Positions 22,360 to 33,561 of a stretch of 64,000 nucleotides of DNA are shown here, piece by piece. Under the pieces are notes generated by a model. It did not search any database. It was given only the letters and a program-made list of their open reading frames with translations, and was not told the DNA's origin. The first letter of the stretch is position 1. The number at the start of each line of letters is the position of its first letter. The stretch is taken from assembly GCA_033977485.1 (NCBI GenBank), contig CM066994.1, positions 86,770,371 to 86,834,370 on the forward strand, read 5' to 3'. A program made the position numbers and the translations under genes. The DNA comes from Hydrangea macrophylla. Taxonomy: Eukaryota > Streptophyta > Magnoliopsida > Cornales > Hydrangeaceae.

Positions 22360-22596
22360 GGACACTCCCTGACGCCCATGGAAGCGTTAAAGTGTGTGAA
22401 GCCGAACTCGGACACTCCCTGGCACCCATGGTAGTGCTAAAGTGTGGCCTACGGACACTCCCTGATAACTCGAGTCTGGATACTGTGTGAGGGGTTGCCC
22501 CGGTATTTGCATGGCGGTTAGGGTATTCAAAGTGTGAGGCATTGGACACTCCCTGGTACCCCGGACCAAAGTGTGAGGCAAACTGGACACTCCCTG
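22360..22596. repeat. Five GGACACTCCCTG motifs in LTR A
   Basis: Exact 12-mers start at 22360, 22410, 22453, 22544 and 22585, most followed or preceded by 'aaagtgtg'. The set is repeated in the 3' LTR (about 40567-40803). A degenerate tandem repeat of about 45 bp; regulatory meaning unknown. Confidence 0.85.
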
Positions 22597-23306
22597 GCGC
22601 CCCGTTGCTAAAGTGTGGCTATCTGAGTGTTTCAAAGATACCAGGAGTAGGATAGTGGGTTGTTGTGGCTGTCGAGAGAAAAGAGTCGGCAAGATGAGTG
22701 TGGTGCATTGTTCTCATATACGGTCCCATCTGTGTAAATTTACCCTCTTTAAATAATGTTGTGATTGTTTTCTAAATGAGCTCCTTACTTCAATTATAAA
22801 CTTGTGGATTTAAATGGGAAATGGAAAAAGGTAAGTTGGTATGTTTTACATTCAAAATCATGTTTTTAATACTCACCAGCTTCTTGAAGCTGACGACGTT
22901 GATGCGTCCTGGACATTCGTGTTCAGGCTTTTCAGGTTATAACCAGGAGGAATCGTACGACTATGCTAATTGAGAATGGCTGCTTCTGGAATAAAGAAAC
23001 TGTTTATTTTATGCTTTAAGTTTAATTGTTTGAGTTTTAAACTGTTTGGTTTTAAGGATGACTGTAACCGACACTAAGTTATTATTTTATTTTCAAGGCG
23101 GTCTGTGCCTTAGTTGACCCCGGTTCATAAGATGTAATAAGATAGAAAAATTTTTGTAAGCCTTGATTGCTTTACTCTGATTATTATGTTTTGTTGTTTG
23201 ACGTTTGGGACGGAATCGATCCTTCAAACTGTCGCGACCTACGGGTCCATAAAGGAAATTAAACGCTTTCCTTATTTATGCTACGTCGGGGCGTGACAGG
23301 ATTTAG

Positions 23307-23319
23307 TGGTATCAGAGCC
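23307..23319 (+). other. Primer binding site of element A
   Basis: TGGTATCAGAGCC lies 8 bases after the 5' LTR end and is complementary to the 3' end of initiator tRNA-Met, the usual minus-strand primer of plant LTR elements. Confidence 0.9.
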
Positions 23320-23492
23320 AGGTTATTATTTATCACAAGATAGTTTAGCCAGGTTAGGGTTTACCAGTATAGACCCGATTCCACATTCCATTAAGTGTTA
23401 CATACCCGATGATACGACAGGGAGGATAGACTCAGAACCCAAACGCCTAAGATTATTCTGTTCTGACTTTAAGTAGTACCTTTTTATCAGGT

Positions 23493-24107
23493 ATGGATCC
23501 AGCTCCCCCACTTTATGTACCAGACAGGTTTGGAGGACACTTCGTGATGTCTGGGGCAGTGATCCCAGCCTTTCTCGACTTATATCAGGCGACCGTAGAG
23601 CAGTTGGCCGTGACGACGGTAGTATCTGAGGTATGGCACCAGGTTCACGTGGTAGGCCTTGTTGACCTGACCCGTATCCGTTTAGAGCTTCGATATTTCG
23701 CAGAGGCTCAGCGTCTAGTTTTGGTCGAGATTCTGAGGTTGGTCGATAGCGATGCTTTCTACCTTCCCCTCGAGATCCAGATCGTGCATGCCCATCTGGC
23801 TCAGTTGGAGATGCCTCCGCCGGTGGTTCCCATTGCTGAGGACGATGCAGAGATTGTTCATGTGGTCCTAGTAGGTGGGGAGATCTTAGAGGACGGCATA
23901 GGTCTAGATGATCTTGCCGCTGAGCTCGAGGCTGAGCTAGCACTAGAGCTAGCCCTGCCTGAGGAGATGGTAGATGAGGCAGATGCTCCTGTACCTGCTT
24001 CATCGTCCACCTCTCACAGCTATGACGGGGTTGGACCGTTCGTTGTTCAGCGATTTCGCCCTGTCGATTCGCTAGATCTCCTGATGGCCGCTTATGGAGA
24101 TGATTGA
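23493..24107 (+). CDS. Extra 204-codon acidic ORF between primer site and gag of element A
   Basis: An intact ORF located where most gypsy elements have only a leader. I recognise no domain. The translation contains no Lys, Cys or Asn by my count, about 36 Asp/Glu against 8 Arg, and a C-terminal half that is Glu/Asp/Leu/Ala-rich (around residues 115-160), possibly helical. No signal peptide or zinc finger is seen. Its start ATG is 174 bases after the primer site and the next ORF (gag) begins about 300 bases beyond its stop. It remains open while gag has four lesions. An antisense ORF of similar length overlaps and is more likely a shadow. Inner element B has no equivalent. Whether it is translated is unknown; it could be a chance ORF in a GC-richer leader. 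Confidence 0.45.
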   Translation: MDPAPPLYVPDRFGGHFVMSGAVIPAFLDLYQATVEQLAVTTVVSEVWHQVHVVGLVDLTRIRLELRYFAEAQRLVLVEILRLVDSDAFYLPLEIQIVHAHLAQLEMPPPVVPIAEDDAEIVHVVLVGGEILEDGIGLDDLAAELEAELALELALPEEMVDEADAPVPASSSTSHSYDGVGPFVVQRFRPVDSLDLLMAAYGDD

Positions 24108-24410
24108 CGTTTTAGTTATGACTTGTACATATTAACTACTTTTGACTATTAGCTCTGTCTCTTTTTGCAGCTGTAATTACATGCATTAGAGTGTAGGGCA
24201 ATGACCCCATTTTTGTAACATTAACTCTTGCATGCGTCCTAACCCATATAGGTAGGGTAGGCATTGATCTGACCATACATGCTTTTTGTATCTACTTGAC
24301 AGAAGTGATATATATAAAATATACCCCTTTTTGAATGTTGTTGTCATTTAAATTGCTTTATAGCACTGTGCATGCATGTTTCTCATTCTACTACCACTAT
24401 CATACATAGA

Positions 24411-25132
24411 ATGGCTGGAGGAGTCAGGAGAAACAGGAACCTGATCGAGGGAACACCCGAGGCTGCTGATCCTACAGGGATGTTTGAAGCATTTATCAGA
24501 CGGTTAGAAAGAATCGGTAATACGAATGACAACCGAAGAGACCGTCAAACGGGAGACAAGTTGCTAGAGAGATTCCGTGCTCTAAGGCTCGAACAGTTTG
24601 CGGGTACCGCGGAACCCTGGAAAGCGGAACAGTGGTTGAGACAGATGGACCGGATGTTCGAAGCTGTCCAATGTAACGAGATAGACAAGAGAAGATTAGC
24701 TACATTTCAGTTGACGCAGATTGGTGGGATTCGGTCATAGCTACTATCGGGAATGGAGCTGCAACGGGAATGACGTGGACTGCGTTCAAGGGGAGATTTT
24801 TGGAGAAGTATTTCCCGGCTACGGAGAGGCACAGAAGAGAGAAAGAATTCATGGATCTGACGCAAGGAACCAAGTCGGTGTAAGAGTACACCACACAGTT
24901 TGAAAGACTGTCTCGATTTGCTCCACACCTGGTTGATACTGAAGAGAAGAAGATCCGTAAGTACAATCAAGGGCTGACACCGCAGATTCGCCGCTTGACT
25001 CTCGGCCACCTGGATAAATCGTTTGAAGGACTTGTTGGTTTGGCTACTGATCTGGAAGAGGATGCCCGAGTGAGCCGAAAATAATTTGAATTCTGACCGC
25101 CTCAAAGGGGTAATTTTGGGAATAGACCACCA
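24411..25132 (+). pseudogene. gag of element A, frameshifted and with three stops
   Basis: Capsid-like gag: residues around FAGTAEPWKAEQWLRQMDRMF and the later FLEKYFPATERHRREKEFMDL segment are typical Retrotrans_gag. The frame is lost near 24711-24718, where a base appears to be missing. The continuing frame then meets TAA at 24881, TAA at 25082 and TGA at 25094 before joining the ORF from 25133. Start chosen at 24411 (MAGGVRRN), although an in-frame ATG exists at 24372. The protein would form the virus-like particle; this copy cannot. Confidence 0.85.
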
Positions 25133-26351
25133 ATGAACCGTACCCAAGGGCAGAAGAGGAATTTCGACGGAAGCAAGAAGACTCAGGCTATTACCTATCC
25201 GACTCAACCCCGAATAGGAGAAGGAAGTAGTAGTGGAAAGTGCTTCAACTGTGGCAACCCTGGTCATTTGGCTCGTGATTGCAAGGCACCAAGGCGTGCT
25301 ACTCAGCAAGGGATAGTCTGTTTCAACTGTGGTGAACCAGGTCACATCAGCAGGTTCTGTACTGCTCCTAAGCAGGTGACTTATGGTCAACAGGGTCAGA
25401 CTCGCTTGAATGTTGTTATCCCTGATGCCGCTGGATATAATGGAACTGCGTATGAAGAAGGGAATTATGGAGAAGCTCAACCTGATCAGCAAGCAGTAGA
25501 AGGTACATTAACTCTGTTTAACTCCCATGTTAAAGTGTTATTTGATACGGGTGCTGCTCTTTCGTTCATATCTGTTAATACAATTCGGAGATTGGGTATT
25601 TTACCTCATCGCTTAGAGAAAGCTTTGAAGGCTACTTCGCCACTAGGAGCTGCGGTCAGATTAGGACACGTGTGCAAGGATTGTCCCTTACGGTTAGGAG
25701 ACCGTGAAATCCCTACTAGGTTAATTGTCCTATCAATGAAGGAGTTCGACATAATCCAAGGAATGGATTGGCTCTCTCAGAATCAAGTGAAGTTGGATTG
25801 TGCGAGGAAGAGAATTACATTCCCCGACAATGAGAATCAACCCTTTGATTTTCAATGTAACCCTTCGGGAGATATGTTCCTCACGAGATGCTTAGCCAAC
25901 ATCGAAGTCGTCAGTACAGAGGTGACAGCGTCATCTATACCTGTAGTCAAGGACTTCGAAGAAGTGTTTGAAGATGTTTCTGGTCTACCGCCCGAGAGAA
26001 GTATAGAGTTCTGTATTGAGCTTATACCGGGTACCGTACCGATCACCAAGGTTCCCTACAGAATGGCCCCCACAGAACTATTGGAATTGAAGGAACAAGT
26101 TCAAGAGCTCGAGAACCTAGGTTTTGTACGTCCAAGTACATCGCCTTGGGGAGCACTGGTGTTATTCGTGAAGAAGAAGGACGGGACACTTAGACTGTGT
26201 ATCGACTACAGAGAACTGAACCGCGTGACTATCAAGAACAAGTATCCTTTGCCTCGGATTGACGATTTGTTTGATCAACTACAAGGAACTACGACATTTT
26301 CCAAGATAGACCTTAGGTCGGGATATCATCAGTTGAGGGTACGAAGAGAAG
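25133..26351 (+). pseudogene. Element A nucleocapsid, protease and N-terminal reverse transcriptase
   Basis: Two CCHC knuckles ([14 protein letters not shown] at residues 37-50 and [14 protein letters not shown] at 63-76), an aspartic protease motif LFDTGA around 137-141 and the GMDWL segment, then reverse transcriptase through [12 protein letters not shown]. The ORF ends because element B is inserted here; the last six codons of the open frame include the AGAAG duplication. The rest resumes at 36047 in a compatible frame. Confidence 0.93.
26347..26351. repeat. Target duplication AGAAG (left) of element B
   Basis: AGAAG precedes the 5' LTR at 26352 and follows the 3' LTR at 36047-36051. Removing element B plus one copy rejoins the reverse transcriptase frame of element A. 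Confidence 0.95.
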
Positions 26352-28826
26352 TGTAACACCCGTACCCGGAGAACGGGTTAATTATTGTGATAATATGCAT
26401 TAATTAATAAAATTAGTGTATAAAATGGATTAAGGGGAGGCTTGGACTCGCCCAAGTAAAAAGTGTTCAGAGAGGGACACTAGTTGGAAAAGTCCCCAGA
26501 GAGGTGGGACAGGTATTGAAATTTAACCCATTGAAGGGTAAATTGGTAATTTGCATTTTAAGTGATTAAATGCATTTTTATGTGATTACATGGATATTTG
26601 CTAAGTTGCTTTCATATTACATGTTGATATGTGTTAGCATTAGTTTGGACACCCAAATAAGGGTATAAATGAAAAAGATGTAAAATTAGTAGGTGCGATA
26701 GCAATTTCACAAAATATGTGGGACCCACGTTGGGACCCATACGAAACTTAGACAAACCCTCATTATATAATTGGGTAGTTAATGGAATGTTTGGGGGATT
26801 TCATAATAAGAACTTAATAAATTTCAGGGGTGTAAATGGGAAAAGTGGGGAATTGAGGTGATGACACCTCAAACACATGCAAGCATGTGTCAATTGAGGG
26901 AGAGTCTCTCAAAATCTGTTGGAATTAATCCAGAGAAAAGAGAGAGAGCTCCGAGAAAAGACGTAAAACGTCACCGACGCCGAATTCTCGCCGTTCCGTT
27001 GCCGTAGTTCGTCGGATTTACAAATCGAAACCACTTTTGGACTCGTGGAGGTAAGACGGTCGTTTCTATACCTTCAATTTCTGTTTTACTCGCTGTAATT
27101 TTGGTAGCTTACGCCAATCGGTGACCGAGGTTGCCGAATTTGTATAGGAATTACTCCGGGGAAAGAATTGAGCAAGAATTACTAAGGAATTCTGCATAAT
27201 TAGCTTGATTTGGGGTGTAAGCTGTGAGTGAGGTGAGTTTTCTAGCCTAAAAATGATTGTGTTTAAGGTGGTCAATGAATCCTTGTATAACTTTGGTAGT
27301 TGATATCATGTTTAGAAGTTACTATATTGATGGATTATGAATTTCATATCAATTTTGTGAAAACCATATGTTTATACATGTATATGTGCTTATATGTCTA
27401 TGTGGTAGTCAATGAGCACCGGGGGAATGGTTCATTGTTGGGAGTAATAAGGGTGGTGTAGAGGAAGAATCCGATAAATACGGAAGTCCAAGGAATAGAA
27501 GTGGCCACGGGACCAAGGGAGGTCTTCGGGTCTGAATGAATCATTAAACCGGTGACTCGACGACTACAAATATGATTTATATGTTGATTGTTGCATTGCA
27601 CATGTTAAACATTCAGTCATGTTTAGAATGCTCACTAAGCAAATTGCCTAAGAAAATCGTTTTCCTATTTCTGTTGTGGTACATAACAACCACCGCAGGT
27701 ACGGAGCAATACCCGGAGAGAAAGTGACGTGCTCGGGATTGGGAAAGAGATTTGGGTCTTGTAATTATGTTTATAACTTGTTATATAGTATAACTTGTGG
27801 GTTAGTATCCTTGACTTGTGAATGGGAGAGATGGGAGAGATGGGGGAGATTTGTGCCCCATGCTTGTAAATTTCTTTTGGAACTTGTAAAATGATGTAAA
27901 GTATGGTGTCTTTTATGTTAATGTTCATATTTAAGTTGTTGGAAATGGATTTGGATCATAACCATGTATTTTGGAGAGTTGGAAGTGAATTTGAGAACAT
28001 ATGTGTAATCTCTCTCATTTTGTTCTAGTAGGGTGCAAGTAATGGATTTGACCATCTCGGCAAGTCCGGGTGTGTCGTTAGTGTCTTGGACATGTTTCTT
28101 TAGTGTTTATAATGTTAGTTATGTCCTTGAGTTGAATTCCAACAAGTTTTATAAACTTTGGATGAGAATTGAGTTTTAAAGTTGAAAAGTTTGTTCTTGA
28201 ACCAAATGAGATGAGTTCATGATTAACTTGATCCAATTGTGGGTATGATTCTATGATCCATGCTTAACTTGAGTTTAAACATGTTTAGAAATGTGTTGGA
28301 GTTGATTTCCCAAAGTTTCATAAGGTTTCTATGAGTTTTGGTTATGAATTGGTAAGTTAAAAACTTGTTTTGACAGCAAGCAAAATTTAGCAGCAGAATT
28401 GTAAAGGGATCGATCCGCGATTTATGAAGGGATCGATCCGCCCTTTTTAGGGAGCATTCTGCGAGAATGTCAAGTATATGGATCGATCCGCCCATAATGA
28501 AGGGATCGATCCGCCTTGTATTTTTCCCCAGCATGTCCGTTTTTACGGAAACATGCATAACTTCTTCTAGGAAACTCGGTTTCGCGTGCCGTTTGTTGCG
28601 TTGGAACCGGGACTCAAAATTCTAACTTTTGGTATAAAAATTTTACATACTTTATAAATGACCATTTTGCCCTTGGGGCCTATTTTGTAGCAACAGAGTT
28701 GTTTAATGGGGTTAAACACATGTGTTTCTTAGTAATTCGTATATTTCTTTACAAATTAATGTGATTGGGAGCTTGTACCATTGTTACACGTGTCCTAATC
28801 CGCACGAGGCGGGTTGGGGTGTGACA
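26352..28826 (+). repeat. 5' LTR of element B, 2475 bp
   Basis: TGTAACACCCGTACCCGG to GGGTTGGGGTGTGACA. It contains four GGATCGATCC palindromes (28407-28512) and two GGGAGAGAT-like units near 27825-27850, against three in the 3' LTR. No clear TATA box is called; 'gggtataaatg' near 26664 is one possibility. Confidence 0.95.
28407..28512. promoter_or_regulatory. Four GGATCGATCC palindromes, element B 5' LTR
   Basis: Perfect palindromes start at 28407, 28430, 28480 and 28503 (spacing 23, 50, 23). The same layout occurs in the 3' LTR at 35627, 35650, 35700 and 35723. Function inferred only from conservation with the older solo LTR. Confidence 0.6.
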
Positions 28827-28831
28827 ATTTT

Positions 28832-28843
28832 TGGTATCAGAGC
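28832..28843 (+). other. Primer binding site of element B
   Basis: TGGTATCAGAGC five bases after the LTR end, complementary to initiator tRNA-Met. Confidence 0.92.
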
Positions 28844-29005
28844 AGTTGGCTAGAGCCTTTGGGGACGAGAGACGTATACGACGCGTAGTGTGCACACAAT
28901 GACACGTAGTTGCATAAGCATGCATACACGTTTATTTAGCATGCTTTTAAATGTTGATTAGTATGTTATGTGTTTATTTAAAAGTAACGTGCATGTGTAT
29001 ACTAT

Positions 29006-32000
29006 ATGTGGGTGCCAGGCATTATATCTGGAGGTGACACCTCAAACCGAATGGAACGGGTTGAAAGAGCAATCGAAGGGTTGGTACAAGTAGCAGAAAC
29101 TCATGTGATCGAAGAGAGACCGGTACAACCGAATCCGAATCCAAGGGAAGACATTGTTACTATTTCTAAATTTCACAAACAAAAGCCGACCATATTCCAC
29201 GGGGAAGCCGATCCGATGAAGGCGAATTTTTGGATCTCGGATATGGAGAAGATCTTCCGGGTATTACCATGTACTGATGAACAAAAAGTGCTATTTGCTG
29301 CAGACACGTTAAAAGATGAAGCGCAATATTGGTGGTGTACTAAGCTGGGTCCGGGTCAACCGACAACGTGGGACCAATTTCTTGAGATTTTCAATGATCA
29401 ATATTTTCCAGAGTCATTTGGGGATCAAAAGGCTCAAGAATTCATGGAGTTGGTACAAGGGGAAAAGTCAGTCCGGGAGTACTCCACGCAATTTACGAGT
29501 TTGGCAAGGTTTGCCGAGGACATTGTAACAACCGAGAAAGTGAAAGCAAGAAAGTTTGTAGCGGGACTCCGGGGAGATATCCGAGGGCGAGTGACTGTGT
29601 TCCGACCAGAGACCTATGCTAAGGCATTGGATATTGCGTCTATCGCTGAAAGAGATCTCGGGTACACTTCAAACTTGCCACCACCACCGAGTCAACAAAG
29701 TAAACGACCGGGATCAAGTCAGTTCAGTGGTCAGGGGAGTGCAAAAAGACAGAGTTTAGGAGGATCATCAGCTAGTATTGGTAGTGGTTCCGGTGGAAAT
29801 AAACCGAGGTGTCAGACTTGTCAGAAATTTCATTGGGGCCGGTGCAATCAACTTCCAAACCCAATCATTTGCAATAGTTGCCGACAACCGGGACACATTG
29901 CCAGAAATTGTCCAAATCAGAATATAAATATGAGAGGTCGATGCTTCACTTGTAAGGAATTGGGACATCAATCTAAGGATTGTCCTACTAGACGCCAAGG
30001 AGCATCAGGTTCAGGTTCTTCTGCGGCCAGCGCTATCACACCAAGGACTACTCAACCTCCGAGGAGGGAGCAACGAGAGGCAAGATCATTTCAACTCAGG
30101 CCGGGAGATGCTGCTTCTGCCGACACTGTTGTCTCAGGTATGGTTCCCATTTGCTCACATCTAGCAAATGTACTTATAGATTCGGGATCTACACACTCAT
30201 TCGTGTCACACCATTTTGCTAAACATTTAGATAAACCATTAGAGTTCCTAAACTATGATTTATCTGTCGCGATACCGTTGGGGGCTCCGTTGGTTAGTTC
30301 GGGTGTGTTTAGAAAATGTGAGATTAATGTGAATGGTAAAGAGTTAACCGTTGATTTGGTACCGTTAGTAATTCAGCACTTCGATGTTATATTGGGTATG
30401 GATTGGTTAGCGGCTAATCATGCTAATATTGATTGTAACACTAAAGGAGTAGCATTCCGTATTCCGAATCAAGATGAGTTTTATTTTCAAGGTAAGGGTG
30501 TTGTATCACCGCCGTATATCGTGTCTGCTATTGAAGCTTGTCGTTTATTAAAGAAGGGTTGCAGGGGGTTTCTGTGTAGTATTCTTGATACTAGAGGTCC
30601 CGATTTAAAACTTGAAGATATTCCGGTAGTTAGAGAGTTTCCAGATATATTCCCCGAGGAGTTACCTAGTGTATTGATTGATCGAGAAATTGAATTTGGT
30701 ATTGATGTTATGCCGGGAACCCAACCAATTTCACGAGCACCATATCGAATGGCACCAGTTGAGTTGAAAGAGTTAAAGATACAGTTGCAAGAGTTGCTAG
30801 ACAAGGGCTTTATCCGACCTAGTGTGTCTCCGTGGGGCGCGCCGGTACTATTCGTGAAGAAAAAAGATGGTACAATGCGGATGTGTATTGACTACCGGGA
30901 GATCAACAAAGTAACCATCAAGAACAAATACCCGTTGCCACGTATTGACGATCTATTCGATCAACTTCAAGGGGCTGAGGTATTTTCAAAGATTGACTTA
31001 CGATCTGGGTACCATCAACTGAAAGTTAAAGCTAAGGATGTGGAGAAGACAGCCTTTAGGACCCGTTACGGGCACTATGAATTCCTAGTGATGCCGTTTG
31101 GGGTTACTAATGCGCCTGCTGCCTTCATGGATTTGATGAACCGTGTATTCAAATCATATTTGGATGAGTTCGTTATTGTATTCATTGATGACATTCTCAT
31201 TTATTCTAAGTGTCCGGAAGAGCATGAACGACACTTGAGACTAGTTTTGCAGCGACTTCGAGAGAAACAATTGTTTGGGAAGTTGAAGAAGAGTGAATTT
31301 TGGTTGACGAGTGTCACTTTTCTAGGACACGTGATTTCTAAAGAGGGTATTTCTGTTGACCCACAGAAGATTGAAGCTGTTATGAATTGGTCAAGACCGA
31401 CAAATGTATCCGAGATTCGAAGTTTCTTGGGGTTAGCCGGATATTATCGAAGGTTTGTTAAAGACTTTTCTAGAATTGCAACGCCAATGACAAGGTTGAT
31501 GAGAAAAGATGTACCGTTTGAGTGGAACAAGGAATGTGAAGATTGTTTTGTAGCATTGAAGAAAAAGTTGACTACGGCACCAATACTTACAATTCCAACA
31601 AGCACTGGAAATTTTAGAATATACAGTGATGCTTCCCACCAAGGCTTGGGATGTGTTTTGACACAAGATGACAAGGTAATAGCCTATGCTTCAAGGCAGT
31701 TGAGACCTCACGAGAAGAACTACCCGACACATGACTTGGAGTTAGCGGCGGTAATTTTTGCGTTAAAGATTTGGAGACATTATCTATACGGGGAAACTTG
31801 TGAAATCTTCACGGATCATAAAAGTCTGAAATACCTATTCACTCAGAGGGATCTTAATATGAGACAAAGAAGATGGTTGGAACTCATGAAAGATTATGAT
31901 TTAAAAATTCAGTATCACCCGGGAAAAGCCAATGTAGTTGCCGATGCCTTGAGTCGGAAGTCGTCAGAAAACTTAGCTTATGCCTTGACTGGACAGGAAA

Positions 32001-33514
32001 AGTTGATAAAGGAATTTGAACAATTGAAGCTTGAGGTAGTTCCTAAAATTAGAGGTGGTTTAATGGCTGCGATCGTGGCACAGCCAAGTTTAATTGGTGA
32101 AATCAAGACTAATCAGTTCTTAGATCCAGAATTCAAGAAGATTGTGGATGAGTTACCAAAGGGGAGAAGGCCAGAATTCAGTTTCCAAGATGGTGTTCTG
32201 AAATATATTAACCGATTATGTGTACCTAAAGTTGGAGATCTGAGAAATAAAGTTATGGAGGAAGCCCACAATACAAGATATTCAGTACATCCGGGTAGTA
32301 CCAAAATGTACCGAGACTTGCGAGAAATTTACTGGTGGAGTGGTATGAAGCGAGAAGTTGCAGAATTTGTGTCTAAATGTATGACGTGCCAAAAGGTGAA
32401 ACTAGAACATCAACGACCCGGGGGGGAACTACACCCGTTGGAGATACCTGAGTGGAAATGGGAACATATTACAATGGATTTTGTCTCGGGATTTCCAAAG
32501 TCTCAAAAGTCAAATGATAGCATATGGGTGATTGTAGACCGGTTGACTAAGTCAGCCCATTTCGTACCTATTAAGACCAAAGATCCATCAAAACTTGCAG
32601 AGATTTATATTAGAGAGATTATACGGCTTCATGGAGCACCAGTGTTGATAGTGTCAGATCGTGACACTCGGTTCGTATCAAGATTTTGGGAGAGTTTACA
32701 AAGGGCTATGGGGACAACTCTACATTTTAGTACTGCATTCCATCCCCAGACTGATGGTCAGTCCGAGAGGGTGATCCAGATTTTAGAAGACATGTTGAGA
32801 GTATGTGTTATGGATTTTAAAGCTGATTGGGAAACTCATTTGCCGTTGATAGAATTCTCTTATAACAACAGCTTTCAAACTAGCATTGGAATGGCGCCTT
32901 ATGAGGCATTGTATGGTAGGAAGTGTAGATCGCCGGTGTGTTGGACAGAAGTTGGAGAGAAACAGCTTTTGGGACCAGAGATAGTGCAAATCACTACTGA
33001 CAAGATCCGACTGATTAAGCAGAGATTACAAACGGCTCAAAGTCGTTATAAAAGTTATGCGGATACGGGTAGAAGACCGTTGGAGTTTGAGGTGGGTGAC
33101 TATGTGTTTTTGAAAGTATCACCTTCAAAAGGCATAGCACGTTTTGGTAAGCGAGGTAAGCTCAGTCCGAGATATGTTGGACCGTATTTGATTCTTAATC
33201 GAGTTGGGCCATTAGCTTATCGATTAGAGCTGCCACAAGAATTAGAGAATGTTCATAATGTGTTTCACGTGTCGATGCTTCGACGTTATGTGCCGGATTC
33301 GAAACATGTTATCATTCCGGAACCGTTAGAGATTCGGGAAGATTTAACTTACGTGGAGCATCCAGTGCAAATTCTTGATAGGAAGGATCAAGTATTGAGG
33401 ACCAAAGTGATTCCCTTGGTGATGGTTCAATGGCGAAGCCATTCAGTGGAAGAGGCTACTTGGGAGCGGGAGGATGAGATCCGAGTCAAGTACCCGCATC
33501 TCTTCAATTCTTGA
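29006..33514 (+). CDS. Element B gag-pol polyprotein, 1502 aa
   Basis: One unbroken ORF in Ty3/gypsy order. Gag capsid about 55-215; a CX2CX3HX3C variant knuckle at 269-280 and CCHC knuckles at 289-302 and 313-326; aspartic protease DSG at 392-394; reverse transcriptase about 597-775 with catalytic D664 and D728-D729 (FIDDILIYS); RNase H with D875, E912, D937 and D980; integrase HHCC zinc site H1088, H1095, C1125, C1128 and core D1158, D1218, E1254 (DD35E). A chromodomain-like C-terminus follows at about 1452-1500, ending [15 protein letters not shown]. The chromodomain and overall sequence fit the Tekay/Del chromovirus clade. The first in-frame ATG after the primer site is used; gag and pol are not separated by a frameshift. 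No stop or missing catalytic residue was seen, so it is probably functional or only recently silenced. The polyprotein would be cleaved by its own protease. Confidence 0.96.
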   Translation: MWVPGIISGGDTSNRMERVERAIEGLVQVAETHVIEERPVQPNPNPREDIVTISKFHKQKPTIFHGEADPMKANFWISDMEKIFRVLPCTDEQKVLFAADTLKDEAQYWWCTKLGPGQPTTWDQFLEIFNDQYFPESFGDQKAQEFMELVQGEKSVREYSTQFTSLARFAEDIVTTEKVKARKFVAGLRGDIRGRVTVFRPETYAKALDIASIAERDLGYTSNLPPPPSQQSKRPGSSQFSGQGSAKRQSLGGSSASIGSGSGGNKPRCQTCQKFHWGRCNQLPNPIICNSCRQPGHIARNCPNQNINMRGRCFTCKELGHQSKDCPTRRQGASGSGSSAASAITPRTTQPPRREQREARSFQLRPGDAASADTVVSGMVPICSHLANVLIDSGSTHSFVSHHFAKHLDKPLEFLNYDLSVAIPLGAPLVSSGVFRKCEINVNGKELTVDLVPLVIQHFDVILGMDWLAANHANIDCNTKGVAFRIPNQDEFYFQGKGVVSPPYIVSAIEACRLLKKGCRGFLCSILDTRGPDLKLEDIPVVREFPDIFPEELPSVLIDREIEFGIDVMPGTQPISRAPYRMAPVELKELKIQLQELLDKGFIRPSVSPWGAPVLFVKKKDGTMRMCIDYREINKVTIKNKYPLPRIDDLFDQLQGAEVFSKIDLRSGYHQLKVKAKDVEKTAFRTRYGHYEFLVMPFGVTNAPAAFMDLMNRVFKSYLDEFVIVFIDDILIYSKCPEEHERHLRLVLQRLREKQLFGKLKKSEFWLTSVTFLGHVISKEGISVDPQKIEAVMNWSRPTNVSEIRSFLGLAGYYRRFVKDFSRIATPMTRLMRKDVPFEWNKECEDCFVALKKKLTTAPILTIPTSTGNFRIYSDASHQGLGCVLTQDDKVIAYASRQLRPHEKNYPTHDLELAAVIFALKIWRHYLYGETCEIFTDHKSLKYLFTQRDLNMRQRRWLELMKDYDLKIQYHPGKANVVADALSRKSSENLAYALTGQEKLIKEFEQLKLEVVPKIRGGLMAAIVAQPSLIGEIKTNQFLDPEFKKIVDELPKGRRPEFSFQDGVLKYINRLCVPKVGDLRNKVMEEAHNTRYSVHPGSTKMYRDLREIYWWSGMKREVAEFVSKCMTCQKVKLEHQRPGGELHPLEIPEWKWEHITMDFVSGFPKSQKSNDSIWVIVDRLTKSAHFVPIKTKDPSKLAEIYIREIIRLHGAPVLIVSDRDTRFVSRFWESLQRAMGTTLHFSTAFHPQTDGQSERVIQILEDMLRVCVMDFKADWETHLPLIEFSYNNSFQTSIGMAPYEALYGRKCRSPVCWTEVGEKQLLGPEIVQITTDKIRLIKQRLQTAQSRYKSYADTGRRPLEFEVGDYVFLKVSPSKGIARFGKRGKLSPRYVGPYLILNRVGPLAYRLELPQELENVHNVFHVSMLRRYVPDSKHVIIPEPLEIREDLTYVEHPVQILDRKDQVLRTKVIPLVMVQWRSHSVEEATWEREDEIRVKYPHLFNS

Positions 33515-33548
33515 GGTAAGAGTAAGTTTGGGGACCAAACTCCCTTTT

Positions 33549-33561
33549 AGGGAGGGAGAAA
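33549..33561 (+). other. Polypurine tract of element B
   Basis: 'agggagggagaaa' immediately before the 3' LTR, the plus-strand priming site. Confidence 0.88.

Larger units (their letters stand above)
20337..23298 (+). repeat. 5' LTR of element A, 2962 bp
   Basis: Starts TGTAATAACGTGCATTTCC and ends CGTCGGGGCGTGACA. It contains a TATA box near 21024, a CpG-rich repeat cluster at 21686-21975, a GTGGTT microsatellite at 22267-22316 and five GGACACTCCCTG motifs at 22360-22596. The short ORFs it contains are not conserved gene candidates. Confidence 0.93.

Noticed and set aside
22121..22692. Minus-strand ORFs with Gln-Pro or Thr runs
   Set aside because: Driven by the GTGGTT microsatellite and the GGACACTCCCTG repeat; length differs between LTR copies.
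23398..24003. Antisense 201-codon ORF opposite the acidic ORF of element A
   Set aside because: Opposite to the element's transcription and without a recognisable domain; taken as a shadow, though it weakens confidence in the sense ORF.
24707..25492. 261-codon minus-strand ORF
   Set aside because: Lies antisense to identifiable gag and zinc-knuckle sequence.
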